This document shows positions 24,019-37,800 of a stretch of DNA of 64,000 nt, in pieces. Origin of the DNA: Aurelia coerulea. Taxonomy: Eukaryota; Cnidaria; Scyphozoa; Semaeostomeae; Ulmaridae. Location: positions 14,655,501 through 14,719,500 of the forward strand of contig CM076961.1 in NCBI GenBank assembly GCA_039566865.1. Reading direction: 5' to 3'. Every line of letters begins with the position of its first letter. Positions within the stretch are counted from its first letter, which is position 1. The notes under the pieces were generated by a model that saw nothing but the letters and a program-made list of their open reading frames with translations, was not told where the DNA came from and did no database searches. A program made the translations under genes and the position numbers.

Positions 24019-24130
24019 CTTGAATCTAGGCTGATCGTTCTTTGATTTCTTTCCTGCTTTCCGTTGAAGTTAATCGTGCAAAATTAAGTTGAGGAATTTC
24101 CACAGCACTTCTCCCGTCCGCCATTGAAAT
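24019..24130 (-). other. Gene A leader (5' UTR) exon
   Basis: A strong donor (AAG/GTAAGTAT on the minus strand) ends at 24019. A matching acceptor (CCTAG/ACAAGAG) lies 21 bases before the gene A ATG, so this reads as a spliced non-coding leader. The right end, and so the transcription start, is not defined. It holds a 32-codon open frame (see separate entry). A diverged copy with the same donor lies at 58823-59000. Confidence 0.5.
24026..24124 (-). CDS. Short upstream ORF in the gene A leader
   Basis: An ATG-to-TAG frame of 32 codons starting MADGRSAVEIPQLNFARL. It stops 7 bases before the exon donor, so it cannot run into the ankyrin frame. The copy at 58830-58913 encodes a similar peptide, with VEI, Q, NFA and L in the same order and the stop codon in the same place. 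It may be a regulatory uORF, a micropeptide or simply a relic of shared ancestry. Confidence 0.35.
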   Translation of the reverse strand: MADGRSAVEIPQLNFARLTSTESRKEIKERSA

Positions 24131-24251
24131 TTGGATGAAACCGTTGAATGTTGTTGTGACTGTACGCGCGAATAAAACAATCACATTGATTGTTGCTATG
24201 AGACCATTGTCTCAATTTGAATTTGGTTGGGAAGTTTGCGGGAGGTTTGCA

Positions 24252-24642
24252 CCCACGGGGGGGGGGGGGGGTTCTTCCATAGTAAAGGTACCTGGGGATG
24301 GGGGATTAGCCGCGAGCAAGGGTATACTTTTTTGGAATTTTGGCCTACAACGGTCTAGCCAAGGCCCAGCCAAGGGTATCATTTTTGATAATATTGGTCT
24401 GGCGAACGGTCATGATATCATATTTGGTACAAATTTGAGAATATTAGTCCAGGAAATGGTCAAAATTGGTCAAGCTAAGGGTGCCATTTTCGTAGAAATT
24501 GCCAGAAATTGGTCCAGAGAATGGTCAAATTGGTCTAGCCAAGGGTACCATTTCGTACAAATTAGTCTAGCCTACGGTACCATTTTGAATATGCTCGCGG
24601 CAGACCCCTACCCAAAATTTGGCCAAGAACCCCCCCCCCCCC
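24252..24642. repeat. Minisatellite between G-run and C-run
   Basis: GGGGGGTTCTT at left and AAGAACCCCCC at right enclose several diverged copies of a unit of about 45 bp (GGTCTAGCCAAGGGTA.CATTTT...). The long open frame across it (215 codons) is a by-product of the repeat. Confidence 0.6.
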
Positions 24643-24751
24643 ATGTTTGCACCAGCTCACAGCTCCAGCTCACACATGGACTTGCCCAAGACGACTTAGG
24701 CAAGTCCAGCTCACACACAACTCGCGCAAAATCTCGGAAGCTGGCACTTGT

Positions 24752-24775
24752 TTACCCTGGGTACCAGAGCCAACA
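24752..24775. mobile_element. One end of a TACCCTGGGTACCAGA element
   Basis: TACCCTGGGTACCAGAGCC matches the ends of the hairpins at 48258-48357 and 61065-61139. No partner end is visible. Confidence 0.4.
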
Positions 24776-24830
24776 AAATTAAAAAATAATAAAAAGATTG
24801 CTTGCACAGCTAACGCCAACAAATGCTGCT

Positions 24831-24836
24831 TTTATT
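24831..24836 (-). terminator. Possible gene B polyadenylation signal
   Basis: AATAAA on the minus strand, about 0.9 kb after the gene B stop and about 0.7 kb before the gene A leader. Chance occurrence is possible in this AT-rich sequence. Confidence 0.2.
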
Positions 24837-25733
24837 TTTGGATAATAAACGTATCTTTTGATGGGAAATTGAGAATTTGAGCCAAGACTGATGGTTTCTT
24901 ACAATTTTCAGATTTTGATTGCTCAGAGTTCTTAGAAGTTCTTAAGAGTTCTTAAGAGTTCCATAAAAATTTTCATGTTTACTACTTTCTGTGCTCTCGT
25001 GAACATTTCAAAACGAAGCTTTTTAAGTCTCTCCCATGTTTACACATTACTGAAGTGTAACTTAACTTGCGGTCAAACATGATACAGGAAACAAGCGAAG
25101 ATAAAGTAAACATGTGCCAAGGTGGCCAACGATCTCTTGAACAAAATAAATAGCTTCTTAACTACTTTTTTCCTAGTACTGGAGTTTCTGAATTCTTTTT
25201 AGCGATCTGACAGTTACGTTTCTTATTCTTATTAGCAGTTTCTTATAAGAATACGTTTAATATGATGATACAGGGAACAAGTTAAGGTAAATAAACATAT
25301 GCCAAGGATTTCCATCTGAGAGTTGAATTTCTTATAAAATTATATGTACAATGGTACTATTTCAGGCAAAGAGTTCTTAAAATTTTCTCATTGGTTGACA
25401 GAATACAGGTATTTTAACGAGTTTATATTCTTTAGTACCTGATTTTACGAATATTACATCGAATCAAAATTTTATCGCAAAAGGATACCAGACTTCAAGA
25501 ACTAGAGAAGAAATATAAAAAAGAGGGAAAGAAATAGCTAGTTGCAATATATTTAGTATTAAACAACTCACCCATTTCTAATTATTTCAAACATATGTCC
25601 AAAATTAACCAGTGATTAACTGATTGGTATAAAAACATGATTTATAACTAACGTTTCAAATGCAAACGTTGTTTTTCAACATGGAAGAAGTTTCTTCTTA
25701 ATATAAATGTTTTGCACTGTTTGAAATGACATA

Positions 25734-25870
25734 TCAACCTTGATAGTAGCTTCTTCGCACTGAAGATGTATAGTCACGTTCACGTGGTGAAGAATTCAGC
25801 CTCTGCGAAGGGGTTAACAATGCTTCCATTGTCAGTGGAACAGATGACTTGAGGTCCATGCTTCGTAGTC
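25734..25870 (-). CDS. Gene B terminal exon with stop codon
   Basis: Acceptor TGTTTAG. 44 residues (LRSMDLKSSVPLTMEALLTP, then SQRLNSSPRERDYTSSVRRS, then YYQG) and TGA. The tail is basic, serine-rich and probably unstructured. Confidence 0.82.
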
Positions 25871-28800
25871 CTAAACAAAACAAAATTCTATATCCATATC
25901 GTTACTGTATGGAAGACTGCTTCAAAAGACCGTACTGGCAAACATAGGGCTCAAATCTTTAAAAAGGTCGGTGTAAAATTTTATTACAGTTTCCTTTGAA
26001 ATAAATGGCTTGGAAGGAACTCAGGGTAATTTGCTGTAAATCTGCCGTGGAAATTCATTGATATCTTGATTAGTTCTTAAATAGCAGCATTTACTAAATT
26101 TGAGGCTATGACGTCGTCAAATTTCAATCCTAAACCAGAAAAGCTACAGATTTCTGCTTACCACCATATTGTACCGAAGACCTTTATAAACATTGGCTTT
26201 CTTAATAGTTGTATCATTTTTCCTCTATTGATATAGAAATTAAAAAAAATTAAATGTTTTCAATATTTTCCATGAAGTTTATCAAAGATATTCAAATTGC
26301 CGCCATTTTGAACAAAATCAAGATATCAAAAAACTTCCACGGCAGATTTACAGCAAAGTACCATAAGTTCCTTTCAAGCCACAATGCAAAGAAATATATC
26401 ATAGAATTTTACACTCTTCTTTTTAAAGATTTGAAAGATTTGAGCCATATGCTCGTACTTGTACAACATTGGATCGGTAACAAAAATGCAACGGATCAGC
26501 CTCACGTTTGCACTGCTGTTCCTACTGATGTGACACTTTTGCTCCTTCCTTCCTTCCATAGAATGATTTTGTTCTGGAGCAATGTAAACGCTCTTGAACA
26601 GTAACAACTTTGTAACATGCCAAACATTTATCGGTGCAGTGTAAACATGGTCTAGCATTTTAAAATTGAGAAGTGCCTTCCAAAAATATGCATTTGATAC
26701 AACTGGATGGTATAAATTTCTTGAGATCCATAATTATCGATGAGCTACTTGATCAATTTTTTTTTATTCAATATAAAGATGTACAAAAACGAAATCACTT
26801 AAAACAACACTTACAAACTACTTTACTATACTACAAGGACGATACCATGGGGAAGAGAAGACCATTACTACCCCATGGCTTTAACGTAAAGACAGGCAAA
26901 TAAGTTAAACCTAAATATCTAAATATACAATCAAATACAATCAAAGACAGGAGGCAAATAAGTTAAACCTAAATATACAATCAAACACAACTACAAAAGG
27001 CTACACATAAACAATTTCTGATAAATACTGGAGTCGGTTTCACATTGGATGTGCAGCAAGTGCACTGTCAGGCAACCATATACGATGATGCTGAACAACA
27101 GGACCCCAGTCGAGAGAACAACAACGACAACAAACAACGACGTCACTGCTCCCCGCCGAGAGTCGTCATCACTCAAAACACCTCACCCATGCTACCAGGT
27201 TGTTTTTTTAAAGACTTCAAATTTGCTGGAAATCAAGCTCCACAGCCTTCATAATCAATAACTATCTTTCTGTCTCATCACTGAAATATTTTCTTGACAT
27301 ATAAAGAGGCTGCTGCATAATCGAATAATAACAAAACGAATAATACCGAGTGGACCAAAAAGAACTTCAACTGCTGGAAAATTAATTTATAATGCCGGGA
27401 GTACTCAAGGAATTGGAGTGAATAAAACAATGATTGATAGCCGAAAGTCTGAAGTAGTTTTGTTATGTTTTTCTAATTTCCTGAGCATGTTGAAATATAA
27501 GTAAAATCAAGGGCGCCTACCTTGTAGGAACAATGTCCAATCCCAGTTCTGTTTTCGGGACACAATAAACAGAGTAATTGCTGTCCTGTCAAAATGACGT
27601 AGGAAGAATTTTGTGGTTTCAAATTCCGTTGTTGATGTAATACGAGATCAACTGTTATACGAGATGACCACAGGGAACCAGACAGCGTGATTTTTGATTG
27701 GTCAACACTGACAGACGTTAGAATTTGAAAATCACTGTAACTAAAGAAACTAAGCTTTCTTAAATTATATATGGATTGACAGGACAACAATTACTCTGTG
27801 TTTATGTGCGTTCTCAAGAATAAAAACTGAAAAGAAAGCTAAAATGCTACTAACATCAATTGTTTCTTCATATTGTCCCTTGATATGGCTATTTTGTAGC
27901 AAAACTGCTAACAAAGATATAAATAGGACAAATAAACGTGCCTTGAGGGTTCTGTACGGAGATTACGACTCATCATTTGACCAGCTTTTAGCCAGGGCTG
28001 AAAGCGTTACAGTTCACCAGAAGAATCTGCAAAGTCTTATGATAGAAATTTATAAGACCATGAACCATCTTAATCCTTCATATATTTGGGAGTTCTTTGT
28101 TAAAAAGGATATACCTTACAATCTCCGCACCAAAGAGCTATGCAGGCTTCCATCAGCACAGTCACATCGATATGGACTAAATTCTCTTTCGTTTAGAGGA
28201 TGTCTCCTGTGGAACACTCTAGATGATGAATTAAAGAGAGCTGATACCTTGAGAAGTTTTAAAAGGGGGATCAAAGAATGGGATGGCAAAAGATGTAAAT
28301 GTTTAATTTGTAAATAACTTTGTTATATTGTAAATAGTTGATTTAAATTAGTTTTTAGTAACTATGTACATATCAACTTTAAATAATGTTACTATGTCAC
28401 ACAAAACAGTACTGGGAATAAACACAGTTCCTACAATGTAGGCGCCTTAGGTAAAATTTGTAAAAAATACTTCAGCCTTTCGGCAATCAATTAACCTTTT
28501 ATTCAATCCAATGCCTCAATTATTCTCCGCGTAACAAATTCGTAAACAGTTGAATTTCTTTCTGGTCTACCCAGTACATCATACGTCATATCACTTACCG
28601 GGTCCGGTTCTCGATAAATAATCTTCTCGCTCGGCCTGTTGAAATGTTGCATTGTCAATCTGAAAGAAAAAACCACTGATAAAGTACCGGGAGAGTTGGA
28701 AAAATATATCCACTCTTTGAAAAATCGTCATAAAAACAATATAACACCGATTTGAAAAATTAAATTTCCGTTCCCTGATTGAGGGTTTACAGTAACATAC

Positions 28801-31800
28801 TTTAAGGGGAGAAACTTTCGCGCTTTTTGCTTTTTGGCTGGAATTTGCGAAAGTTTCATCATCATTCGGTGACAGCTTCATCTGGAAGATTCGTCGTTAA
28901 TCCTCTCCAGTAGTCACGGTCTTCAGCTCCTCTTATGCATTGCTCAAAGTTTAACTTTGTCCATTCCATGATGTTCTTCATCCACGTTTTACGGGGACGT
29001 CCCCTTTTTCTTTTTGCACACACCCTTCCTTCCAATAAAAGTTTTTTCCCAACACCCCCAATGCGAAAGTTTATTCCACGAAATTTCCTAAAATGTGAAA
29101 TTCGCGAGAGTTCATTCCCGTTAAATTTCCTAAAATTTAGAATCAAATACCAATCTACTAAAACATTCATATTCTTCTTATTGTTGCAAATTCACAAATA
29201 TTACTTCCCACAAAAATTTCGTGTGCTTTCCATCCAACTCGCGAAAGTTTCTTCCAGCGAAAGTATCTTCGCTTGACCAACTTCATCTTGAGAATCTGCT
29301 GATAATTTACAATGCATCATTTTAATCTAAATTAAGACTTCCCGAAAACTGGCTACCGTTGGATTTTCAACTCACTTACATTTCCTGGATTTATTCTAAA
29401 TGATGATGTGAGATCCATGAGCTGTTGGTTACGTGATTTCTCCATGCTGTAAAGAAATCATCAAATATATACTCATTTTCTTAAAAAGAAACCTCTTATA
29501 AGGGACCGTATAGGCTTAATTTCTAGAAAGTTGAAAACCGTACTACCTCGATTGAAAAAGCTAAGTAACTCCTGCAATTTGCAGCCTTAGTTTTTGCATG
29601 TCACTCAAAAATGTTTTGACATTGTGTGAATGATGCCATTACTTGTTTTGAGATCTTACGAAGTCATTTGGGAGCCCCTCTAACAAAATTAATTAACTCT
29701 ACCGGGTGAACCAGAAAAAAGTTCCCACTTTTGAAAATTCATAGCATCAAGAGTACTTGACAGCCAAAAGATCAAAGTATTTTTGTGATTTTTCTCGCCT
29801 TGTTAAAAGCATTGCAAAATTGATAAATTCAAATTTAGAAAAACTTTGTGGTAGCAAAATGACTGAAAAAGGCTTAAAATACATGGTCAAATCATAAAGA
29901 ACTCCTCGCTCAGAACAAGAGAGGAAAAACAGTTTCTCATGGGTGAAAGATATCGTCTGCACATTTATTGCCATGGGATTGAAAATCGCTAGTATCTGTT
30001 TGAGAATCTATGTCTTGTTACTCTTGAGAGTGGTGCAGCGCCCGTGTGTAGTGTTCTGTGTGAGGAGAGTCCTAACGATTTGATCAAGTGTTTTAGGCCC
30101 TTTTTCAAGTCATTTTGCAAACATGAAATTTTTGTGAAGTTGCATTTACCTATATTTGTAGTGCTCGTAAGAAGACGAGAAAAATCACAAAAATACTTTG
30201 ATCTTTTGGCTTTTAACTAGAATTTTCATCATTCAAATCCATGAAGTAATTGTGGTGCTACGAATTTTCGAAAATGGAAACTTGTTTTGGCTCACCCGGT
30301 ACACGTGGGGCATAAAAGCTTAACTCGTGAAAAACATTTCGTAGCAAGTGTCCTCAAGCATGAGAAACTACCTAGCATTTCCGGGCCTACGTTTTTATAA
30401 AAAAGGAATGTATGCGAGTTGACAGAGGGGAAAATGCACGAGTGTGCAATATCGTAACTCGTTTGACGTTGTGGACGTCATCAAATTGCTAAGACTTTTG
30501 CACTTGATACCACATTGTAGACAGTCCACGAACTACAATTTCTTTAAAATTTCTCCATGTTTCTTTAAAGAATTTAGAAATAGCGATGGTATCAATTTTT
30601 TCTAAACTTTTCTTAAATCTTTAAAAAAAGAAAAAAACCCCTCTAAAATATCCAGATTTCTGAAAATGCCAACGGCAAAATTATCCAAATTAGCCAAAGT
30701 TCCTTCCAAGCCATTCAATACAAAGAAGTAGGTCATAGGATTTTAGGATTATAAGAAAAATAGCTGAAGACGGGAGCAATTGGAAAGAACTTTTTAAAAT
30801 GATTTCCAGCATTGCACGAGGCGAACAGCGCATGCACTGCTAGCCGGATACGCTCTCTAAAAATAAAAATAATAGATAATATAGGATTTTATATCTACCT
30901 TTTGAAATATTTTAAACCTACGCCCCTTGAAAAATCAGCATCGCTGAAGGGCTACGCTCGGCTCCTTAAACATGTGAAATAATGATGATAACAATAAAAC
31001 GAAAGAGATAACTTTCTTTAAAAAAATAGAACAAGAAACGAATAAAACGTAAGCTAAACCCACATGCTCACCTTAATCGTGCATTTGAAGCAGCGAATTG
31101 CTCATTCAGTTTTGTTACTTGGTTTGATAATTTATGCTTTTCTGCAATTTCCTTTTGGTATAATTCCTAAAAAGAAATAAACTGTGCAAAAATCTCAAGT
31201 GAAACTTAACTTTGTCCTTTATATTAAATGAAGGAGCCATTCTCGTAACAAAGAGAGACTAAAAATTTTTTCAAATAATTTGATTAAAAGCTGCTTGCTG
31301 CTCGGTAGAGGGGAAGCTTCAAAAACAAAGAGCAAGGTAAAAAAGAATATAGCAAATGATAAATGACAAAAGGAGAATCCGTAACAAAAAGGAAATACAG
31401 TCAGCAAAAAATCTACATTGTCAAGGATTCGCTAAATCAAGATCTAGGAAAAGTTCAAGAGTTCTGTAAGTCGAAATTGTCTAAATTGGAAACTTACACT
31501 GCGTTCATACGCTGAAGGCACCATTTGAAAACGGCATAAAATTGTTACGGATACGAGGATGGCGAGTAACTTACACCAATCTTTTATTTCCCGTTTCCTT
31601 CGTTCATCAGTTTGGGTGCTGCAACTTTATCTATTATTGCTTCAAACAACCTAACAAAATCCAGACTCTTTATCACAGAGATTGCAAAGAGATTGGTAGG
31701 GTCGAATTTTTTTTACGTTTTCAAAATTTTACCAAATTCTTTGCCTCACAGAAATATAAAGAAAAAAGGTTGTCATCCTGGAAGTATCGCGTTTTCGTGC

Positions 31801-34800
31801 TTAGCATCACTTTAATTTGTGTATGAATACAAGTTTGAAACGAGACGCTTCCTTATTCACATGGCACATGGTTTAGAAGTAAGGAGAGAAACAAACGCAA
31901 GTGCAAATTCAAAATGATCACTTACCCTAATCCTATTTGCTTCTGTTTCATATGTACTGTTCTTTACGATACCATCTTGCAGTGCTGATTTGACGGATGA
32001 CAATTCGTTCTATGATTTGGAAAAATTGAGAATCAGTCAATCTGATGGTCTTTTTTATATTTATACATTCTGCTATAAATTTGCAATACATATTTACTGA
32101 ATTACTCTATTTATAAGCTACTCTACTCTACTACTAGGACAAGACGACGGGGAGCCACAACTATGTCTACCCACGTGGCCATTAAATATTAAAAAAAAAC
32201 AATAGCGGGTGAGTCAGAAAAAGAATCCCCGCTTTGAAGGCCACTGCTCCAAGAATATCAAAGCAATAATATTAGAAACTGTCTTGTTTTATTGTAAATA
32301 TGTTCAATTAGGCTCAGTAATTTACCCAGCTTTAATCGGCCATTTCTTCCCGTAGATATGGGTGATTTCCTTCCCGTAGATATGGGTGATTTTCTGCAGA
32401 AAGCCCCTTCCAAAAACCTGCAAAAATGAATGAAAACAATGAGCAAATTTTCCTTCCTAAAATTGATGACACTCACATAAATTCATATTTTGTCCTCTTG
32501 GGAAAATGGAATCCCCCTGAATAGGTCATCGCTACCAAGAGGAGGACTTGCTCATCCTCCCAAGAAACGTCTCAAGGTGATAAAGCGTCCACAGGTCATT
32601 GCTGTAAGGCAATGTAAGGCAGAAATGTTGGGGAAATTTGTTCATAATTGTGGGCACGTTTTGAAGGTTATTTGAAGAGGCTTTCTCGAGAAAATCCCTC
32701 ATAATTTGAGAATGGAGTGGCCGATTCCAGTCAGGTAAATTTTATAGTAGATTTGAACATTTCTAACACTAAACTATATATTTGCCGATATCATTGTCTT
32801 GATATCCAGGAAGCCGTGACCTTTCAAACGGGGATTCCTTTTTCTGACTCACCCGGTAGAAAAAAGACATAAAACTACACGTAGCTACAACAAAAAGGAA
32901 GAACATTTACTTAAAAGGAACGAGGCGGTTATATGACTTGCAACCAAGTTTTAGATTTCTAATCAAATCGACCAGTTTTATGGACATAGCAGAGAGTTAA
33001 CAAAAGTATATATTTATTGACACCATCGGGAAAATCTTTATCACCATACAATAAAGGTAGACGTAATGGTTCTGATTCTTTACAGCAATACCGGGCAAGC
33101 CGGAATAAAGTTCCCACTTTTGAAAATTCATAGCACCAAGCGTACTGGATGGATTGAAATGAATCAAAATCAGCTTGAAAGCCGAAAGATTGAAGTATTT
33201 TTGTGATTATTCTCGTGCTTTTATCAACACTGAAAATATAGGTAAATTCGACTTAATGAAAATTTCATAGTTGAGAAATGCTTTAAAAAGCCTAAAACAA
33301 TTGGTCAAGTCATAAAAAACCTCCTCACACAGAACAATAAAGGAAGTACCATTTTTACGGGTGAGAGATATCGTCTGCACCTCAATTGCCATGGATGGAA
33401 TTGAAAATCTCAAGTATTTGTTCAAAAATCTATTTCTTATAACTCCTGAGAGAGGTAAAATGCCATGGCGTATTGTTCTATGCGAGGAGATTCCTTGCAA
33501 TTTGATGAAGTGTTAAGACCAATTTTCAGGCATTTCATAATAAAGAAATTTTGGTAAAGTCAAATTTACATCTATTTTCAGTGCTCACAAAGATGCGAGA
33601 AAAATAACACAAAAAATCTTGGTCTTTTCCGCTTTTAACTAGAGTCTGAATCATTCAAATCCACCCAGTACTCTTGGGTCTCTTGGTGCTGTGAACTTTC
33701 GAAAGGGGAATTTTTCTGACTCACCCGATATATCGAAGAATTGCAACAAACAGCCCATACGATGCTTCTGCTGGTCCGCTAATTCAGAATCTTGGCTGAT
33801 CAACTATCAGTAATCTTGTAGGAAAGAGACTGCCACGCTAACTTAGAGATTTTTGAATTAGCTTGCCCCAGACTACTTGAGAAAATTATCCATGAAATGT
33901 TCACATGATAGAGAACAGTTCCTGCACTCATCAGAAACTGATATTAGGATACCGTTGTTAAATAACGATCAATGGCTATAAAGCTTTTTCTTATCGCGGT
34001 GTGAGACTCTAGAAAGAGTCCAAACTCCAGAAAGAGAGACAAAATTGGCACCCTCCCTGAGAATCTTCAAAGAACAACTATAGAAAGCGGTGTAACTTTA
34101 ATTTCATTTTTATGATCCTTTTCATAGACTTTGTATTGTATTATATTGTAAATTAGGTATGTTAATTTCTGTTGTTCCTAGTTCAAAGCTTTCCTTTAAT
34201 TTTAATTTAAACAGGTCAGTTTGAAAAGTATTATATGAAACTTGTTAGCCTGTATAAAATATTCTAAAATGAAATGAAATGAAAAATGAAATAATTAAAT
34301 AGCATAGTCAGTTTTTCCTCACATCTGTGGTTATTCATTGCCTCATAGACCTGACTCCACGCACAATACATGAAGATTTAGGTAAACTAACGCCTACCTT
34401 TAGACCATTGATAGTCCCTTCTAACTCCTTTTTGGATTTTGATTCAGTTTCATTTCTTACTCTGTCATAAGCTTCTCTTGCGGCAGCCTCAAATAAAGAA
34501 TAAAACACCGTCATTCCAAGTCACCGTCATTTCGCGAAAGTAATGCTGGACAAAAATGTCTATCTTATCTAGGGCCCAAAACATGGAATAGTCTTTCGTC
34601 TGAGATGAAATCAACAAACAATATCAACACGTTCAAACATAAGATCAAAGAAAATTTTTTTCAAAATATACAAAAAGAGGAAGATGACATGAATGTGTTT
34701 TCTATTAAGACTCGTCATCATCTCTCCCAATTATGGTATGGTGTTATAAATCATATTTCATACGGAAAACAAGTGGGCTATCTGTAAAACATGGAGTGTG

Positions 34801-37800
34801 GAATGATGGAATGGAATGATGGAATGGAATAATGGAATGGAATGATGGAATGGAATGATGGAATGGAATGGTATAGATGGAATGGTAGATATGGAATAGC
34901 CAAACTACTGGTCGCTTTGGAAAAAAAATTACATCAATGTGTTCCTCAAGATCTTCTTAGTTTATTTTGCATATGTTTTCTTGAAAGTCTCATGAAATTC
35001 CCTTAAATATCGACTGAAACAACTAGCATGATAACAGACTGTGTGGGCAGACATCAGTTAAGTCGTTTAATTGATGTGAGTTGTAGGGAAAAAATCTGTA
35101 AAACATGGAGTGATGGAATGGAATGGAATGGTCGACATGGAATAGCCAAACTATTGGTCGGTTTTGAAAAAAAATTACACCAATGTGTTCCTCTCGATCT
35201 CTTCAGTTCATTTAGCGCATATTTCCTTGAAAATATGCTGGAATTCCTTCAGATTTCAACTGAAACAAAATTGGATCTATGCTAGGCTCGCGTGAACACA
35301 GCTGTGGAATGTTGAGAAGTGACAGGGATCAATGACAGTTTTAATCCTTATCCTGTAATGGCGCCAAGATCATTTTTATCATAAACGGGGGTTCATAAGA
35401 AACTTTAGACAACAGCAAATTGAGTTATTGCTGCCCTCATGCACTCACTCGCTATTGTTTGAAAACAATGCCCAGTTGTTCATCATTTGCACAGTTTGTG
35501 GTATTGTTTATATTTCATTTCGCGTTGTGCAACTGTGAACTGAACTGCGTCGATTTTTCAAAAGCTATGCTTCTTGCTTCACCACGTTGTGACTTTCGTC
35601 GAAGAATCCAAAGTTTTAAGCTGCTAGCATATTTTGCCTGTGCAGCAGGCTTCACCATGGTGGGTTTTACATACACGATTGTCATTTAGAGCATGAACAC
35701 TGCCTTCAAAATGCTATGAAAATGGATAACTTTAACGCAGATTGTACCACAGATTGTTTTATCTTACTGGTTACGTTGGACGCCCTGTTTAAAAAACAGA
35801 ATGATTCTGAAAAATAGTGCAAATTTGATAGACTCCAAGAAACTCTAGTAGCAAGAAGCTTTTTTGAGCTAGCCTGTGTTCTAGACTCCAGAAAAATAAA
35901 TTATATTTGCGTAATGGTCTGGAACACAGGCTATTTTGAGCCCCAAGTGCTTATTACTCAATCTTGGAGACTCCAGAGGGGGCTTTAAGGGAGAGGGTGC
36001 TTGTCAGCTAGAGAGGGGGTTTATTCTCAAATGAAAAGGATATAAATTAAAGCATCTTAACTCTTTTATCCCCAATTTTGAGGAATGACATACAATATTA
36101 CCGATAGTGGGGGAGCTTATTACATGAATCGTGCAAAATGTGATACCAGCATGAAATTTGGTGGAGATGGGCAGTTTGATACGCTGAAAAAGATGGGATG
36201 TGGACACAAGTTTCTCCACCAAGCCCATCTCCACCAAGTTTCATGCTGGTATCACAATTTGCACGATTCACCCATTTTTTGTGTGCTAACAGCCCTCACT
36301 ACGAGTCAAATGAACAAATTCGACATATTTATCAAAGCAGTATCAAAATTAACCTGCACACTTTTTTAGCTAAATAAACTGAAATTTGACATCCTTTTTA
36401 ATACAAATGAAGGAGGATGGAAAGTGGGGCTTCTTTAGAACATTTAGCTTAGAAGGGAGGGGCTTACCAGAGAGGGAGGGGTTTATTAGAGAGGGGAGCT
36501 AGGGAGCTAAAAAAGAACGTTTCTTCAACCTCAGTCCCCAGAGTCTTTGTCATGTTTGGACTTCCCAAAAATAAGAAATTGTAAGAAAAGTACGTCTAAA
36601 CTAATTTTTTTTAAGAACTAAGGTCAAAGATTGCCAGACAGTCTCTTAAATGTTAGGATACTTTTGCTACCTAAAGTCTCTGAATGAGTTTTAATTTCCA
36701 TTCTGGAATGATTTATTTTTGTTCGAAGAGCTCTTAAATCACTTTGTAATAAGTTTTCAAACTAGTAATAAAGTGATTTGCGCTCAAGAGAATTTTAAAA
36801 TGGTTAAAACATATTTTGAGTCACCGGAGAACATTATAACGGTAAATTACAAAAGTTTCGTATTTTTAATTCATAGTTTAGTTTTTTAAAGGGAATCTCA
36901 GGATCTATTAACCTTTGACAAAAATAACAGGAAATTCTGATATCCGATATGGCTAGAGCCACTTGAACCACTTTTATTATAAAAATGAGTGTATTATTGT
37001 TGAGAATTTCTTCCGGAATCAAACCAGCTGTGAATCATAATGTTCTGACTTCCCGTCTAATTTCAATCGAATCTCTGCACATGGGGATAGCGTGGCAAGT
37101 GCCTGGAAAAATCAACACATCGATGGTGCCAGCCTTTAGTAAATTTTAGTGACTCCTTGCCATAAAAACTTGAAAACTCAAAATCTAATTGTTTGAACCT
37201 CTTGGGGGGACTAATATAGCATTTGGGGGACTATTTCCTTTTTAGCATGGTCACCATTGCAACGCATTTTTTACCTTCTTTCAAGCAAATATTTCGAACT
37301 GTCAAAGAAGCTCACCTCCCATAGCCAAAGCTCTGAAGGTACAGATCAGTGACCGAACATTTCTACCACATACAACTTTGTTACTTTTGTAGATTTCTTT
37401 CACATGATTGTTGATGTGAATTTGGTGATTTTTCTGACAGTACCAACAGGGGATGTTTGGGGGTCCCAAAACCGTAAAACCGCTCAAAATTTAAAATGCA
37501 AAACATTTTGCGATATTTTACATCAAACCGAAACATAGCGTACAAGATTACAAAATATGGTGAAACCCCGTGACCGTAAAACCCAAACATTCCCTCTATC
37601 AAGTAGCAAGCCCGGAGGAAATAAATCTGGCTTCGTCAGCTACTGAAATTCTGCAAGACAGTTTTCTGGGAGTACTTCACATATTTTGTATGTAAAGCAA
37701 AGCCCACCATGGTGAAGCCTGCTGCACAGACAAAATTACCATTAGTGCCTAAAAATTCTGAAAATAAAATGGTACCCGATAAGACAAAATATGCCAGCAG

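Noticed and set aside
24135..24782. Open frame of 215 codons on the plus strand, the longest in the window
   Set aside because: It runs through the G-run, the 45-bp minisatellite and the C-run. The peptide is just the repeat in translation and matches no family I know.
27844..28317. A 157-codon host gene
   Set aside because: The protein is a LINE reverse-transcriptase C-terminus without its catalytic core and sits inside an inverted-repeat element.
34800..34880. Centromeric-type GGAAT satellite
   Set aside because: The GGAAT array is short, occurs only as mirror copies in the arms of the MULE-like element, and is not a long tandem block.
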